In this document: piece after piece, positions 1-11,507 of the stretch
Layout of the letters: the number at the start of each line of letters is the position of its first letter
Numbering within the stretch: the first letter of the stretch is position 1
Assembly (NCBI GenBank): GCA_021399445.1
Contig: JAJTUQ010000004.1
Location: 620,001 to 684,000 of the forward strand
DNA: 64,000 nucleotides
Direction of reading: 5' to 3'
Source: Xylogone sp. PMI_703
Taxonomy: Eukaryota; Ascomycota; Leotiomycetes
Translations under genes and position numbers: made by a program
Notes under the pieces: model-generated
What the model saw: the letters and a program-made list of their open reading frames with translations, nothing else
The model's database searches: none
What the model was told of the DNA's origin: nothing

Positions 1-2502
1 ACATTCGCCGCCAATTCTGCATTATCTGCTTCGCTGCCGAGAGATGTTCTGTATCTGGTGCTTTTACTAGCAACAGCATGGCAAAGTTTGACATTGTTGC
101 AAAACCGATACGTGACCCTGTGGTACCAATCAGTCATCTTAAAACCGTCGAAACCACCAAAAGAAGCAGATAAAGCGGAGGAAGACAACGTACAAGAATA
201 CCAAAAACCCGCAGAAAAACTCTGAGAGTCAAGCCCAGCAGTGAAATCAGTCACGATCTTCGCACATTTTTCTGCTGCAAGAATCACTGCTTCGGCTGCC
301 TCGCGGTTTCCCTCTGATCCATTATGAGCCGATGTGGGTGGGCTCCAAGCTACGCCACAGCCATCACTAAGGGCATTCCCATCTCTTGCTCCGTTATCTA
401 TATAATTTGCATATTTGGGAATTTCACGTACGTTTAATGGTCGAAGCAATGCACGATATAGCAGGACTTCAAGAGTCAGGTAGGCAAAGTGCAGCGCAGA
501 ATTGGATTCTAGCTCTTCGAAGCGAGTTTCGTCAAGCATAGAGCGCTTACGAATCTGGAGGGACGCTGGGAGACTTGAATACCAAGCTTTGAGACGTAGG
601 TGTATTGGTTGTGCCGTGGCAAGGGAGGAGTCGAAATCATTAGATAGAAGCCGTGATGAGCGGAGGGTGCTGGATCTGATTAGTCTTGAGAGATAAGCTA
701 TAGAGTAGTACTGTGAAAAATGACGACGTACTAGAATGAACGGTATACTTCCTCGCTGATTAACGACAATTGGGCAAGATGGCAGAATCGTGCACCGGAT
801 TCAAAAGTATGACCATCATTGTTTATGGGCGTCGAGCTGTCAGAGGTGTTGACCCCGTCGACGACAAAATCCTCCTCTGTCAACTCTGAAACATCCCACT
901 GATCTGAGCTGATCAGACTTGTGTAGCCTCCAAGTAGACATCGCCACTTCTCCTCGACGTAGACCATCCACCATAGCCGTCGTCGCAACCTCTTTTCCCA
1001 TGGAGGGATATTCCAGTCATGGCAGTCAAGATGCAAGGCTAAACTAGTTGTCAGTGCTATTAGCATGCCCATAAGTGACCAATGAAACGGTGTGTCCGAG
1101 GTAACGCTGCTCCGAGGCTTCTGGAGGTATAGAAGCATGGCCTGGACTAGTGAGAGATGTGGTGTATGTATCTCCCTGAATATTTCCTCATATGCGATGC
1201 GCCAGATCTTTGTGGCCGAGGGCTGGGAATACACGTTAGAAACGCATAGATAATCATCGTGTGGACAGTAGTGTAAAGAAGAGGCGTATATTGCGGCAAG
1301 AAGATGTGTTGGAACCCGTTCCAGAGTGGAAGGTGAGGGGGTTGGATTTTCCGGAGTCAGGCCAAGCTGCGAACGAGAAATGGCAGGATAGGACGGGAAA
1401 ACATATTTCAAAAATCTCGATACCATCAGTGATTAATATTATACTGCGGCTAGGCTACTTACAAGTCCATCAGCCTGCAGCCATCTTCGACCTTGACCAA
1501 TTCATAGAGCTCTTTTCTCATCATCTCAGGAGAAACGTTTGGGCGAATAGCAGTCTCCTCTTTCATCTCCCTTTCGAGGTCATCAGCTGATATCTTGAAA
1601 TACACCGGGACACCATTGGAAGAATGGGAATCTGGCAGTCCAGATAATGGGCTATCATCTGCGACCTTTCGATATGATAATTTGAATTGGTTGAACTCTC
1701 CCTTTTCGTCGTATTGATAATGGCGTAATAGGAACGGATCGGACTCCCCTGATAATCCAAAATACTGCGCATTTATTCCTCTCTTGTGGTCGATTGAGTT
1801 TATGGATAATCCATGTCGAGGTATACTCAGACTGTCGTGTGAATCATCGGCCAGTGTTAAAGCCGATTCGAGGAGCTCAGCATTCTCTGGTCCTCCATCT
1901 ATTCCTCCACCGTACATCAAATTACTGAAACCGCCATCTTCGCCATCATATTGACTTGTCATATTCATTTCTTCAAGCATATTCTCTCCAACAGCGCCGC
2001 CGCGCTGCAGGTATTCCAATTGAAAATAGACGGCATCTTGTTCTGTGGAATTCGGTGGGAGCGGTACGGGTTGGACAGTACCTCTCTCAATTTCATCACC
2101 ACACGTTGTATTAGGTAAATGTGATTCTGAGCTTGATCTTTGAGGTACCGACTTTTTTGCTGTCTTAGTTATGGGACTTCTGCCTTGGCCAGCTCTATCA
2201 TGACTCGGAAGCAAAGTTGCTGCAGTGGACGAGAGATTGTTAGTTTCAGGAGACGTAGCTCCTGCCTCATACCGGCCTGGAAAGTTATTATCCTGACAAA
2301 ATTTCTGACGCCTTTGACGCTTAGATGGACTCTCTAGGAAACTGCAATCCATTCCCAGCTTCCTACATAGCCCGCATGGAGGGGCGATGTAGATACGGCA
2401 GCATGCCTTCCGAGACCGGCACAAATCGCACGGCCTCGCGCGCTTCGATCGATATGGCCGTGAGAGCGGAGCTTGGGCTGATACAACCTCAGAGGAAGCC
2501 AT
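1..2502 (-). CDS. Zn2Cys6 transcription factor, TamA/Dal81-like (3' end beyond window)
   Basis: Nuclear regulator with an N-terminal Zn2Cys6 DNA-binding domain (C25-x2-C28-x6-C35-x7-C43-x2-C46-x6-C53) starting from the ATG at 2500-2502, then a low-complexity linker and a fungal-specific transcription factor middle-homology region. Exons read as 2502 to about 1469, about 1411 to about 734, then two more. A splice from the GTACGT donor near 730 to an acceptor near 672 keeps the frame, and another from a GTACGT donor near 190 gives a typical FWYSW-SRIGFAT motif. The ORF is still open at base 1, so the C-terminus is missing. The spacing in the zinc cluster and the late FWYSW motif resemble the TamA/Dal81 family (nitrogen-regulated co-activators), but a targets claim would be inference. 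Confidence 0.85.
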
Positions 2503-4185
2503 GAAAAGAGGTAGTTTTTGATAGAGGAAAAGCACAATAAGAACTTGATCCAAACGCGGGGAAAGTGTCTAGATGTCCAGGTACCTTACTCCTCCAGCGA
2601 TAACATACACTTTGGACGACCCACTCTTCGCGTCGATAAGCAGAGCCTAGCAAATAAACAGCTTCCTTCAAAATGAGCATAAGTGGAGGGAGGCGCAAAT
2701 TAGTTCACAAGCCAAACCGCGCATGGTAGGTAAGTAAGCTCCTACTGCGAGAGGCTATTCATAATCCTGACTAGTTCTGTTCCAATTGACATTGGTGCAC
2801 GCAGCTAGCCTCCAATCATCTTCGTGGCTTCAATGCAATCTATCATGTCTATCTCAGCAACCTTGCTTACGATCTCAGCGTTTGCGGTTAAAGTTTAAGG
2901 TTTGGCTTTGGCATGCTTAGTCAACAGAATTACTACAGTACATGGACTCTGCTGTCCCAGGTGTGGAGCGTGTACTGCTACGAGCGAGCCAGAACAGAGC
3001 GCAGAAGGGACATTCTCGCGCCGAGTGCCTAGCATCTTGCTTGGTACCTAGTTCGAAAATCCCACGCTCCTCGAAGAGGTGGGTAGCATCGATCTAAGTG
3101 CAGTGCTCGCAAAGTTGCTCTCCTTGTCGAGAGGTAAGAGAGGAATGGGTGTCACTGGCCCTAAAGTCGTCATTTATAGCTTTCTCATTGACTCTGCTGG
3201 TCATTGTCAGTTATATGTGCAGGTGGTTTTGTAAAACGAAAAGTATTTTGCTTGAAGAGCTCCACTGTGCGTGGAAAATGGATGAGGTAATTTTAAGAGG
3301 TCAGTTGATCAACAATAGTAACCGAGCAGAGATGCCATGGGGGTTCCAACAAGATCTATCATATTGCTACTACTATTACCAAACCGTAAAGAATGGAGAT
3401 AGCAAGGAAGTTTAAGCCCTCGATGCTAAACTAGTGTTGGATTTGATTCGACTTGACTTGATTGTTCAGTCTTAATCAGATCAAATTATAGTTAATTTGC
3501 TGGTAGCCAATTAACCGATTAATTAAAAACCACGTGATCCAGCTAAGCTTATTTGCAGTTTATAAGTGATTATAATTGTTCTGATAGGTACCGCATTATT
3601 GAGTGACGACTTGGCAAAGAAGAAGCAAAGCTGGTTAGACAACGGCGAATGGCCGAGGCTTGGCTGAGTTGGCCGCTGATAAGGGCATCGTTATCGGCCG
3701 AAGAAACGGCTGCCTTCCCATTGGCCAATGCGATGTACGAATAGCTTAACCCTGGTCTGTCGAAGACTTTCTAGAAACCATAGTATTAAGTCTCCAAATT
3801 GGAGGCCGATGGAAGGGATTCTGGTCTGAGTGAGCGTACAGATGCTGAGCTATGAGGTGACGAGCATATCTCAACGCCTACTATGTACGACATTGCTGTT
3901 TCTATTTTACAAGCTCCCTATATCGCCGGTAACACAGTGAATTGGCCTCTTTCGCGCATATTCTTTATTAAACCAATATGTAGAGTGAATAGTTAACATG
4001 ATTGAGCCAGATTGGTTATATCGGCATTTATCCTGGGCCAACGATTGGCTGAGTTACCAGTAACCTGACAGCCTGAGCAAAGGCTTTGTTGCATGTCTGA
4101 GCTGGCTTAAAATTTCGATACGAGTAGACGCAAGCAGGTAGAAGCAGACGGAAACAGACAGAAGAACTATGCGTGAATTGAAATT
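2503..4185. other. intergenic stretch without a supported gene
   Basis: No ORF here has recognisable domains or coherent splice structure. It holds the presumed promoter of the regulator that starts at 2502. Several short motifs recur loosely, such as TTGGCTGAGTT near 3660 and 4045 and GGCC-rich words near 3640-3730, which suggests old repeat debris. Confidence 0.5.
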
Positions 4186-4390
4186 CTGCTCTCTATAGAC
4201 ATGCAACAAAACTTTTGGTCATAGCTAGCTTTTGCCTATGAGAACACTCGGATTCAAGCTCTAATGCATCATAGACATACAACAAACACTTTTGGGCAGA
4301 GAAAGCTTAGTAAGCCTATATACGGTAACTAACTACCTGTGTTCGAGATCAGAGCCATCACAGACGTGCAACAAAACTTTTGACCAAAGT
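4078..4390. repeat. cluster of a ~21-bp repeat: one inverted and three direct copies
   Basis: The word AGACATGCAACAAAACTTTT occurs at 4197. Degenerate direct copies lie at 4273 (AGACATACAACAAACACTTT) and 4362 (AGACGTGCAACAAAACTTTT). An inverted copy lies at about 4079-4099 (19 of 21 bases match). The inverted copy and the first direct copy bound about 140 bp, like the termini of a small MITE; the two further copies are spaced about 76 and 89 bp. Confidence 0.6.
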
Positions 4391-4633
4391 GACTTCAAGC
4401 TGTGTGAGTCACCCCGGCCACCTTTATGGTGAATATGACGTGGGATTTTTGGACCAGTCTGAATCCCAAGATTCACTTATAAAATCCATTGGAATTCTGT
4501 CCTCTTAAGACAACAAATCCACCGCAAACTTTGCAACATTCTCACACTACATACAGCGGCAGTCCACAGCCCAGAAAATCTGCGAAAAAGAGCCCTTCCG
4601 TCAGAAGATAACCTCCTACGTAAGACTCCAAAG

Positions 4634-4908
4634 ATGCCAGAGCCTGAAAAGCAAAGCTCCAAGACGGAGACACAAGATCTGAACACGGACTCAAGCGAGC
4701 CAACCTGGGAAGAAATAAGGTGCTGGTTGTATGGCCCTGAAGGTAAAATTCACTGTTAAACCTTGTTAGATATTCTCTTACCTTAACTCCCTCAACAGGA
4801 GGACCAAAGGAGCCTCAATACGATATAATGTACGAATATGAAGATGCATACGAAGAGGCAAAACGTCAAGCAAAAGAAGAGCGGGAAAAGCGGGAAAAGA
4901 CTCGGTAA
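4634..4908 (+). pseudogene. small charged ORF, probably the 5' part of a decayed gene
   Basis: ATG at 4634, exon 4634-4742, a 56-nt GTAAAA...CAG intron (4743-4798), exon 4799-4908. The 72-residue product is very acidic, then basic (an Ala-Glu-Lys-Arg helix-like tail ending EKREKTR). I do not recognise a family. The frame continues past the TAA at 4906-4908 for another ~60 codons (reading through to LEIAY near 5090), so I think the stop is a nonsense mutation in a longer gene. The 3' continuation shares sequence with the duplicated block beside it. It could instead be a genuine short protein. Confidence 0.4.
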
Positions 4909-4968
4909 AAGTTGTTTATCAATACGGCCTCCAGCGGAGTAGGGATGCTGGGGGACATATTGAAGCAA

Positions 4969-5960
4969 AATGAGCTCGACACTCATGACCAGTTAGACAT
5001 TGTGAAATCCAGCAAGTCTGGAAAGAAATTAAAACAACTTCAAATCACGAAGATCCCTAAAGACGAAAAGCTCTTAGAAATTGCATATTAAAGGTCTGGC
5101 GGGCTATGTACGGCGTTTACATTAAAAACAATCTTAAAAGCAGGAAAAAGCCTTGAATCGTTTACCATTGGGAATAACAACCATCATAGGTTAGCATTGG
5201 ATGAGCAATATTTACTTATCTGCTCATCTGCTAGAACAGTGATGATTATCGATTTGTCATTGCTTTAGAGTAGAAAGATTTTACAGATCCTAAGGAAGAA
5301 AAGGTAAAACCAGAATTCTAATTTCAACGGATATAATTAACATGTTATCATAGAACTTTCCTCTGTATAAACCAGTTAAGAATTGGCACCAAGCCATGAT
5401 TATATGTTATAATCAATTGCTAACAAGAGATAATTTTATTATCTACTTCCGGTATAATTGAACCGTATTAATGAGTTCGCATGGCATCGAGTTACTGACA
5501 TTGTGAAATTCAGCAAGTTAAGACGGACCCTTGAGAAACTTGGAATCACGAAAATTCTTAAGAGCGAAAGGTTTTTAAAGTCCGTATATAAGAGAACAAG
5601 CGGACTATGTACTGCATTTACTCTAAAGACAATTCTAAGTTCGAGAAGGGAGATAGACGATTTCACCATAGGGGATAACGGGCGTCATGGACTGGCCTGG
5701 GATCAAGGTCATATCCTTATTTGTTCAGCTGTCAGAAAAGCGATAACTATATATTTACTGTACCTCGGAGAAGGATTTACAGGTCCTAGAGAGGAAAGAG
5801 TAAGACCAGAATGCTGATTTTAATGGATATAATTAACGTACTATCATAGAATCTTCCGTATAAACCAGTCAAGAACTGGCATGAAGCTATGCTTATATGT
5901 TATAATCAGTTGCTTACCGGGACAACTTCACTATCTATTTTCGGTATGGTTAAGCTATAT
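4969..5960 (+). repeat. degenerate tandem duplication, period about 501-503 bp
   Basis: Copy 1 (about 4969-5469) and copy 2 (about 5470-5960) align along their length. GACATTGTGAAAT at 4996 matches 5497, and TAAACCAGT at 5368 matches 5871. The corresponding peptides also match: GLCTAFTLKTIL is present in both, followed by FTIGNNNHH against FTIGDNGRH, and LLICSSAR against LICSAVR. Both copies carry stops or frame changes, so this is a duplicated gene fragment, not a functional tandem array. Confidence 0.75.
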
Positions 5961-5969
5961 ATACACAAA

Positions 5970-6174
5970 AGCGATATATAATAACCGCGGTCCACCTGAT
6001 AGTGTTAGAAAGTGGGGGGATCTGAACATCGAGTTCTTAGAAGACCGCCTGGATTGTGGAATTACCCGTAGGGTACAGGCAGATGAGAACAGCTTGAAAG
6101 TGCACTATGAGCTTTTGCGCTTGGCGCCAAAGATATGGGGTTTACCGACTCTAGAGTATAGCCCAGCTATTTAG
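5970..6174 (+). pseudogene. 3' remnant of the duplicated unknown gene
   Basis: An open stretch of about 60 codons ends at the TAG at 6172-6174. It follows copy 2 of the tandem block and keeps a protein-like composition (…VRKWGDLNIEFLEDRL… to LEYSPAI). There is no start codon of its own and no family I recognise. It is best read as the tail of the gene whose middle was duplicated at 4969-5960. From 6175 to 6801 I see only presumed promoter sequence for the dioxygenase. Confidence 0.35.
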
Positions 6175-6801
6175 TGTCTAGCTTAAAGTGAGAGATCGGC
6201 CAGTAGGATCACTTATTAGAACTTTTGTAGCATTCTTTCAATCAGCCGGGCTAGAGTTACGAATGCTGTCGTCAGAGGCGATACATCTGTGACATTTCTA
6301 GGAGAAGGAGTTCACAGTCCTGGGATAGATAGTGCTCTTTTAGTTATAAATATACGGATAAGGTCGTTCCTTAGTATTGCAGCTGGGTGGATAAAATATG
6401 TAAGAGAGAGCTCAATAAGACTTCTGGCACAAGCCCCCGCCCAGACGGTCCCGATCTCCCGATCTTGCAGCTGCAACGACCCCAGTGCCGTAGAACTCGT
6501 TTAACCCACTCTGCCCGTTATCAAAGTTATCTCTGCTCGTTATCTCGGCGAACTCAATCCCAAGCCACTTGCTGATTCGCTGTGCCCAACTTCCTCTCAA
6601 AGCACACATTGGGGCTCCAGCGACTTGCTATGGGTACAATAGGTCTGGTGTTTACGTTGAAAGTATAAAAGACAGCCTTATTGTTATTATTAATCCCAGA
6701 GGGAGTAGTCAGCTAGGAAGCAATACCATTACGACTCAAACATACAAAAAGATAACCGTCCTTGTCTAGTCCAGGTGTAATAATCAAAATACTTTACGAG
6801 G

Positions 6802-8229
6802 ATGGTACTCATCGATCCCAACGAGATTCCCATCATTGACCTCGCCAACCTTGAAACGGACTTCAACGGCGTGGCTGACGCGATCAAAGAGGTTGCAGCA
6901 ACATGGGGTTTCCTATACGTCAAGAACCATGGAATTGAACAGGAGAAGATCGATCGGATGTTCGAAATCGTCAGCATTTATTTACCAAGCCTCGCTCAAT
7001 CGGTGAGAGCTCAAAGTCGTTTACTGACATACTACTCACTCTAGGCCGATGTATTCTTTAATAAGACTAGCATCGAGGAGAAGCTGAGCACGCCTTGGGG
7101 CAGCATTGAGAATGCTGGGTATGAGGACAAGCGTGCGAAAGACGAGAGCAAGTAGGTTCCTGACAAACCCCGCTGTTGCTCAGGACTGTTGCACTGATGA
7201 TTCGAATCACTACAGGACGTACGAGGAACACGGCCGCGACGATGTTACCAAGAAGGATGATCCTAAGGAGTTTTTTGTAGGTTTATACATGATTTAAATA
7301 CCCTATACATGCATTGCCGTACTTCACGTCGGTACAACGACTTCGAAATACATATGCCACGGACACATAGACTTGAAGTATCGAATAATGTATACTAACA
7401 TGGCAGCTAGGTCTTTCGCAAGACTAACTCTTACGACCAACCACTACCACCGACTCTTGCAAAAGTCAACAAAGAAATCCAAGGCTTCATGAGAAGCGCC
7501 CACGAGCAGATCGCCTTGAAAGTGCTTGCCTGTCTATCTGTGTCTTTAGGCGTGAGTGCTCCTGACTCTACCCCTTCTCTATAAATCTCCAATGTCAACA
7601 AAAATCTAATAGCTTTAACCACACAGCTCCCAGACAACTATTTTCCCAACCTTCACAACTTCGATTCACCATCCTTCTCCACACTGCGACTCCTCCACTA
7701 CCCTGCATTAGATGGCGAAGATGCCACGACACCAGTACGCCTTCGCGCCCATACTGACCATACCGTCGTAACAGTCCTCTTCCAGCACAAGGTCATGGGC
7801 TTACAAGTACGGCCTCCGAATTTGACCGGCCCCGTCATGGACGGTGAGCAATGGTTAGACGCACCCATCATCCCCGGCGCCGCACTTGTCAATATCGGCG
7901 AGACGATGACGTTCCTATCAGGGGGCTTACTAAAAAGCACTCTGCATCGGGTAGCACGTTCTCCACGCCTCGAGGACGAGAGTAAAGAGCGGTTCTCATG
8001 CGTATACTTCTGCCACGCTAATGAGGACACAAAACTCGAGATGGCCGAGGGCCTCAAAGGTGGAGTCAGAAGGTCTCCCCCTATTTCCTGTGTCACTGGA
8101 AAGAGGGTAGAGACTGTTAAAGATTGGATTCAGCATCGGCATAGCCGTGGAACTGAGCTTGCAATTGAAAAGGAAGCTGTAAGGGAACAGCCCTCAGAGA
8201 CTACGAGGACGATTGAGGCGACTGCATAG
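6802..8229 (+). CDS. 2-oxoglutarate/Fe(II)-dependent dioxygenase (IPNS-like)
   Basis: Cytosolic oxygenase of the isopenicillin-N-synthase-like superfamily. It opens with MVLIDPNEIPIIDL, the usual N-terminal DIOX_N strand. The Fe(II)-binding triad is visible as H-x-D in RLRAHTDHTVV and the distal His in STLHRV; the 2OG-binding Arg lies downstream in the RFSCVYF region. Introns fall near 6971-7044, 7152-7215, 7278-7410 and 7555-7626; each restores frame. The first donor is uncertain (GTCAGC, or GTGAGA 33 nt later, adding 11 residues). The protein is about 350 aa, as expected. The C-terminus is Glu-rich and extended. The substrate cannot be read from the sequence. This is one of three such oxygenases in the window; the neighbours do not form an obvious pathway. 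Confidence 0.85.
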
Positions 8230-8579
8230 CTCTGAGAAGTGTGAGGGGAGTGGTGGCTAGGCAAGTTATGATAGTCTTTAAAACGTCTCTCTTTGAAGAA
8301 GACATACTTGTATGGTGTTAGTGATCACTGGCATGACGTTACTATAAGATCCTAGATCCTATTGCAGTTACATAGGTGATGCTAAAGCCACAGCACCGGC
8401 AAGTGCCAAGTATTAAATTCAGAAGCATGTTATAAATATTTGAATTTTTACCTTTTTATTATATGTACATATTTTACATCCAATATACATTCCCAGCTTT
8501 GGGCTGATTATCTCTATAATCTATTTTATTTTCCAACCAGATTATTTTTATCTTTTTTTCTCCTCCAAATGGTGGTCTA
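8230..8579. other. convergent 3' intergenic region
   Basis: AT-rich stretch between the ends of two converging genes, with TATAAATA and TTTTTATC runs but no coding signal. It presumably holds both 3' UTRs. Confidence 0.5.
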
Positions 8580-11507
8580 TTATGTTTCCCACCAATGTTT
8601 CCCCGCCGTTGTCCCTACTCCCGCCATCTCATTTGGATCACGATCATCCTGCAAGCTCGCACCGTCGTATCCCCATCTACGTCTCTGCTCCGTCACCCAC
8701 CACTTTCCTACCTTCTCAGCCGTCACGGCCCAGTTGGCTGCTTCGTCTCCGAATCTTCGCTGCAGGGTCTTTGCTAGCGCGTCCATAGAGTTTTCTTCTA
8801 CGGGAGCGACCTCGTTGGGATCGAGGTTGGTGTCGGTGAATCTGTAGGCCGCGGATTTGCAGATCGGGAGCACGAGTCGGAAGGGTACTGCGGCGGAGGA
8901 GACAGAGAGGAATGCACCGCCAGCGTTGAGTACTCCGACGTTCCATTGCTGCCGGCCGCTTTTTGTAGGCAGGAATGGGCGAATCAGGCTCTGGCCTTCG
9001 TATTGATGGATGAGACTTGAAGCAACGTCAAGATCTTGGTCGTTGAGTGACGAGGTCGCAATGAGAAGATCCAAGATGGTTGGCACGATCGACAGGGAGG
9101 TAGCGTTGATTGCCAGCTGTATCCGAGGGAGGGTAGGGTGATGGAAGACAAGTGGGACCCGGAGGTTAGAGATATGGCCGTTTTCGTAAGTCGAGTGTAT
9201 GCTACAATCTTCCTCAAAAGCATATCCGCTGTGGTAATAGTTAGTTATTTGCCTTACATACTTTCTTTTCATACGAAGGAGTGAAAGTTACTTACTGGTC
9301 TCCAACCATAACGACCAAAGTCTCGTCGGCCATGTCAAACTCATCTATCATGTCCATGATTTCACCAATCCAATTGTCATCGTACTTGACCGTATTGAGA
9401 TATCGGTTGAGTGAGTGTTCGAGCCCCCATCGTCCCCTCTGCAGGTAGTCAATCGTCTTTCCAGCTGCTGGTGGTGTATTCCACGGGTGGTGCGTAGAGC
9501 TCGTGAAATGCGACAAGAAGAGCCGCTCGTTCTTTTCCTGGGCCGATCGAAAGATGTCCCGCAAATATGGCCTGGCCTGGCTTTCTGGAAGTCCAAAGTA
9601 GTTGGAATCTGGCTCCGTGGGAGGATATTTTGCGGATTGGCCAACGATATCTTCCTTGGTGATTACCTCGGAGAATCCAATATGCCGATTTAACTCGTCC
9701 TGGCGGTCGAATTTATCAGTAATCGACTGGACAAATATAGATTTCCATGGCCGTTCTTTGTCAGCGCTCTGGTCCTGCTCCCTTAGAAGTGATTTTTTGT
9801 TGTGATTGAAGAGTCGGAAGATTGCTGGGAGACACGGTTGGTAGATGGGGCCTCCGGCCTCCACAGTGAAATCGACTGGAAGAGGCTGCACACCACAATG
9901 GCTTCCGATCATGCTCTTGAACGTAGACGTGCTTCCGGTAAAGGCTCCAACGACGTTAAGGCCCCCCTTGTCCTTCGCCAGGTTTCTCCAAGACCGTTTC
10001 CCTTGGGTGGTATGCTGTTCCTCCACTTCGAATCCGCTGGACTCACCCGTGAGAAGTTCGGCATTTACAGTTAGATTGGCCAGTTGCAGATTTGCTTCTT
10101 CCGCAGATTCCGCCGATCTGTGGCTTTTCATGATAGCGTCGTACATGTGGGAGCCTTTCTTTAGAGGAAATACGTCCTTCCTTGTCGATTCCAGGGAAAG
10201 GATGACGACGTGCTTGATATGGGCATTTGTCTCCTTGATTGCTTCGGCAATTGGTGATAGTATATCGCTGTCAAGATTGGAGATGCGCATAGGGTCGCTC
10301 ACTGGATTGTATTGGACAGTTTTGCGATAGTGCCTCCTGTCAACATTCTCTTCCCCCTCGAAAGTGTGCCGTCTTGATTCGGACTCGTGATGTTGGTGGT
10401 AGTGGCGACGGTGGTACCAGCGGTCGAAACCTGGGATTCGCTCGTCTGGTAGCCACGATGGAAGTGGTGTATCTCGATCGTTGTTCTCAGAAGCATTGAG
10501 ACTCGGCATCCATCCTACAAACTTACCCCGGGGTTGTTCCCAATGCTCAGGAGAGATAAGTTCTGGAAGAGGGAAAGGAGAGAAAGCCTGTGTCGAACCA
10601 GCTTGACACATTCCTTGAGAGGAAGGGTTCCAAATATCCAAGAGCGTATACGGAATGGAGGCGGACATGTGTGCGTAAGGAAAGCGCGGAGGTCGAACAG
10701 CTAAGAGAATCAAGACAACGAAAATCGGGGCGAGCAACAGTGCTCGGCGAATCCAGAGTCCTAGGCCAATCGCACGGCGTCCACGCAGGGCGGAATCGGG
10801 GTCCTCAGGGTCGCTTGTGATGGAGTCTACAGCAGGTTCCTGCTCTGTAGAGTCACCATAGATCAATGGTTCCGAATCAGGTCTACTTTCCACCTCCTCT
10901 TTCGACTCTGGGAGTGGTCGCAGATATCGAAACTCAAATGCATGGGCTACTACCAAGATGACAGCCTCGGTGCCGCTATATAGGGGATTGGATATAATTC
11001 GGGCCACCACAAATATGAAGACGGCTACCAGGAGAGCTGGCAAGCTACCTGAAAGGAGAAGTTTTAATCCGGCCGCATCATGGGGGAAGCTGGTTGCGGC
11101 TCCCCATTTTATCTCGCCGCCGGTCTCGAGGTAGAATGCAATCTGAAGCGACGAAGCTCCTACTATTAAAAAGCTTTGAAGGGTTAGCCATTGGAAGATA
11201 TCCAGGACCGAAGGTAAGGCAAAGCAAGACCGACTCACCTAAAGAGGGTCCTGAAAACTCCCAGCAATGGTCTACGGCGAGCGTTGACTTGCACCAGGGC
11301 CCAGAAGACGGCAGCATTGACGACATCGAGGGCGAGGAAGGTAGGGAGATATAGAAGAACGAGCAGACACGGTAAAGAGGTGCGATGGGTATATAGATGC
11401 AGTAACTTGGGAAGAAGCGTCGCTGTAAGTAAAGTTGAATAGTGAAAAGGAGCTGTCCAAGCTGAGCGAAATCTCGAAATGAGCGATCGGGGAAGTGGCG
11501 TTCCCAT
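8580..11507 (-). CDS. polytopic membrane protein with sulfatase / alkaline-phosphatase-superfamily domain
   Basis: Starts at the ATG at 11505-11507 (MGTPLPRSLISRF); a short intron near 11190-11237 joins the first exon to the main exon, and a second near 9240-9295 joins the C-terminal exon, which stops at 8580. The N-terminal ~200 residues contain several hydrophobic segments, and a further TM lies after a Ser/Asp-rich acidic loop. The soluble domain has the superfamily nucleophile segment VVILSLESTRKD, then a GSHCGVQPLP-type loop, STHHPWNT, and the metal-site VVMVGDQG spanning the second splice. The classic sulfatase Cys/Ser-x-Pro-x-Arg is absent, so a phosphoryl-transferase role (LtaS or phosphoethanolamine-transferase fashion) is as likely as sulfatase. 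It is a widespread single-copy type in filamentous ascomycetes; the position is probably plasma membrane or ER. Confidence 0.8.

Noticed and set aside
1261..1590. Forward ORF of 109 codons inside the first regulator gene
   Set aside because: It is antisense to a spliced Zn2Cys6 gene with clear motifs and has no domain.
8440..8847. Forward ORF of 135 codons at the sulfatase-type gene's 3' end
   Set aside because: It overlaps the C-terminal exon of the minus-strand gene and has no start context or domain.
9845..10330. Forward ORF of 161 codons opposite the sulfatase-type gene
   Set aside because: It overlaps the well-supported minus-strand gene and its residues follow from that gene's codons.
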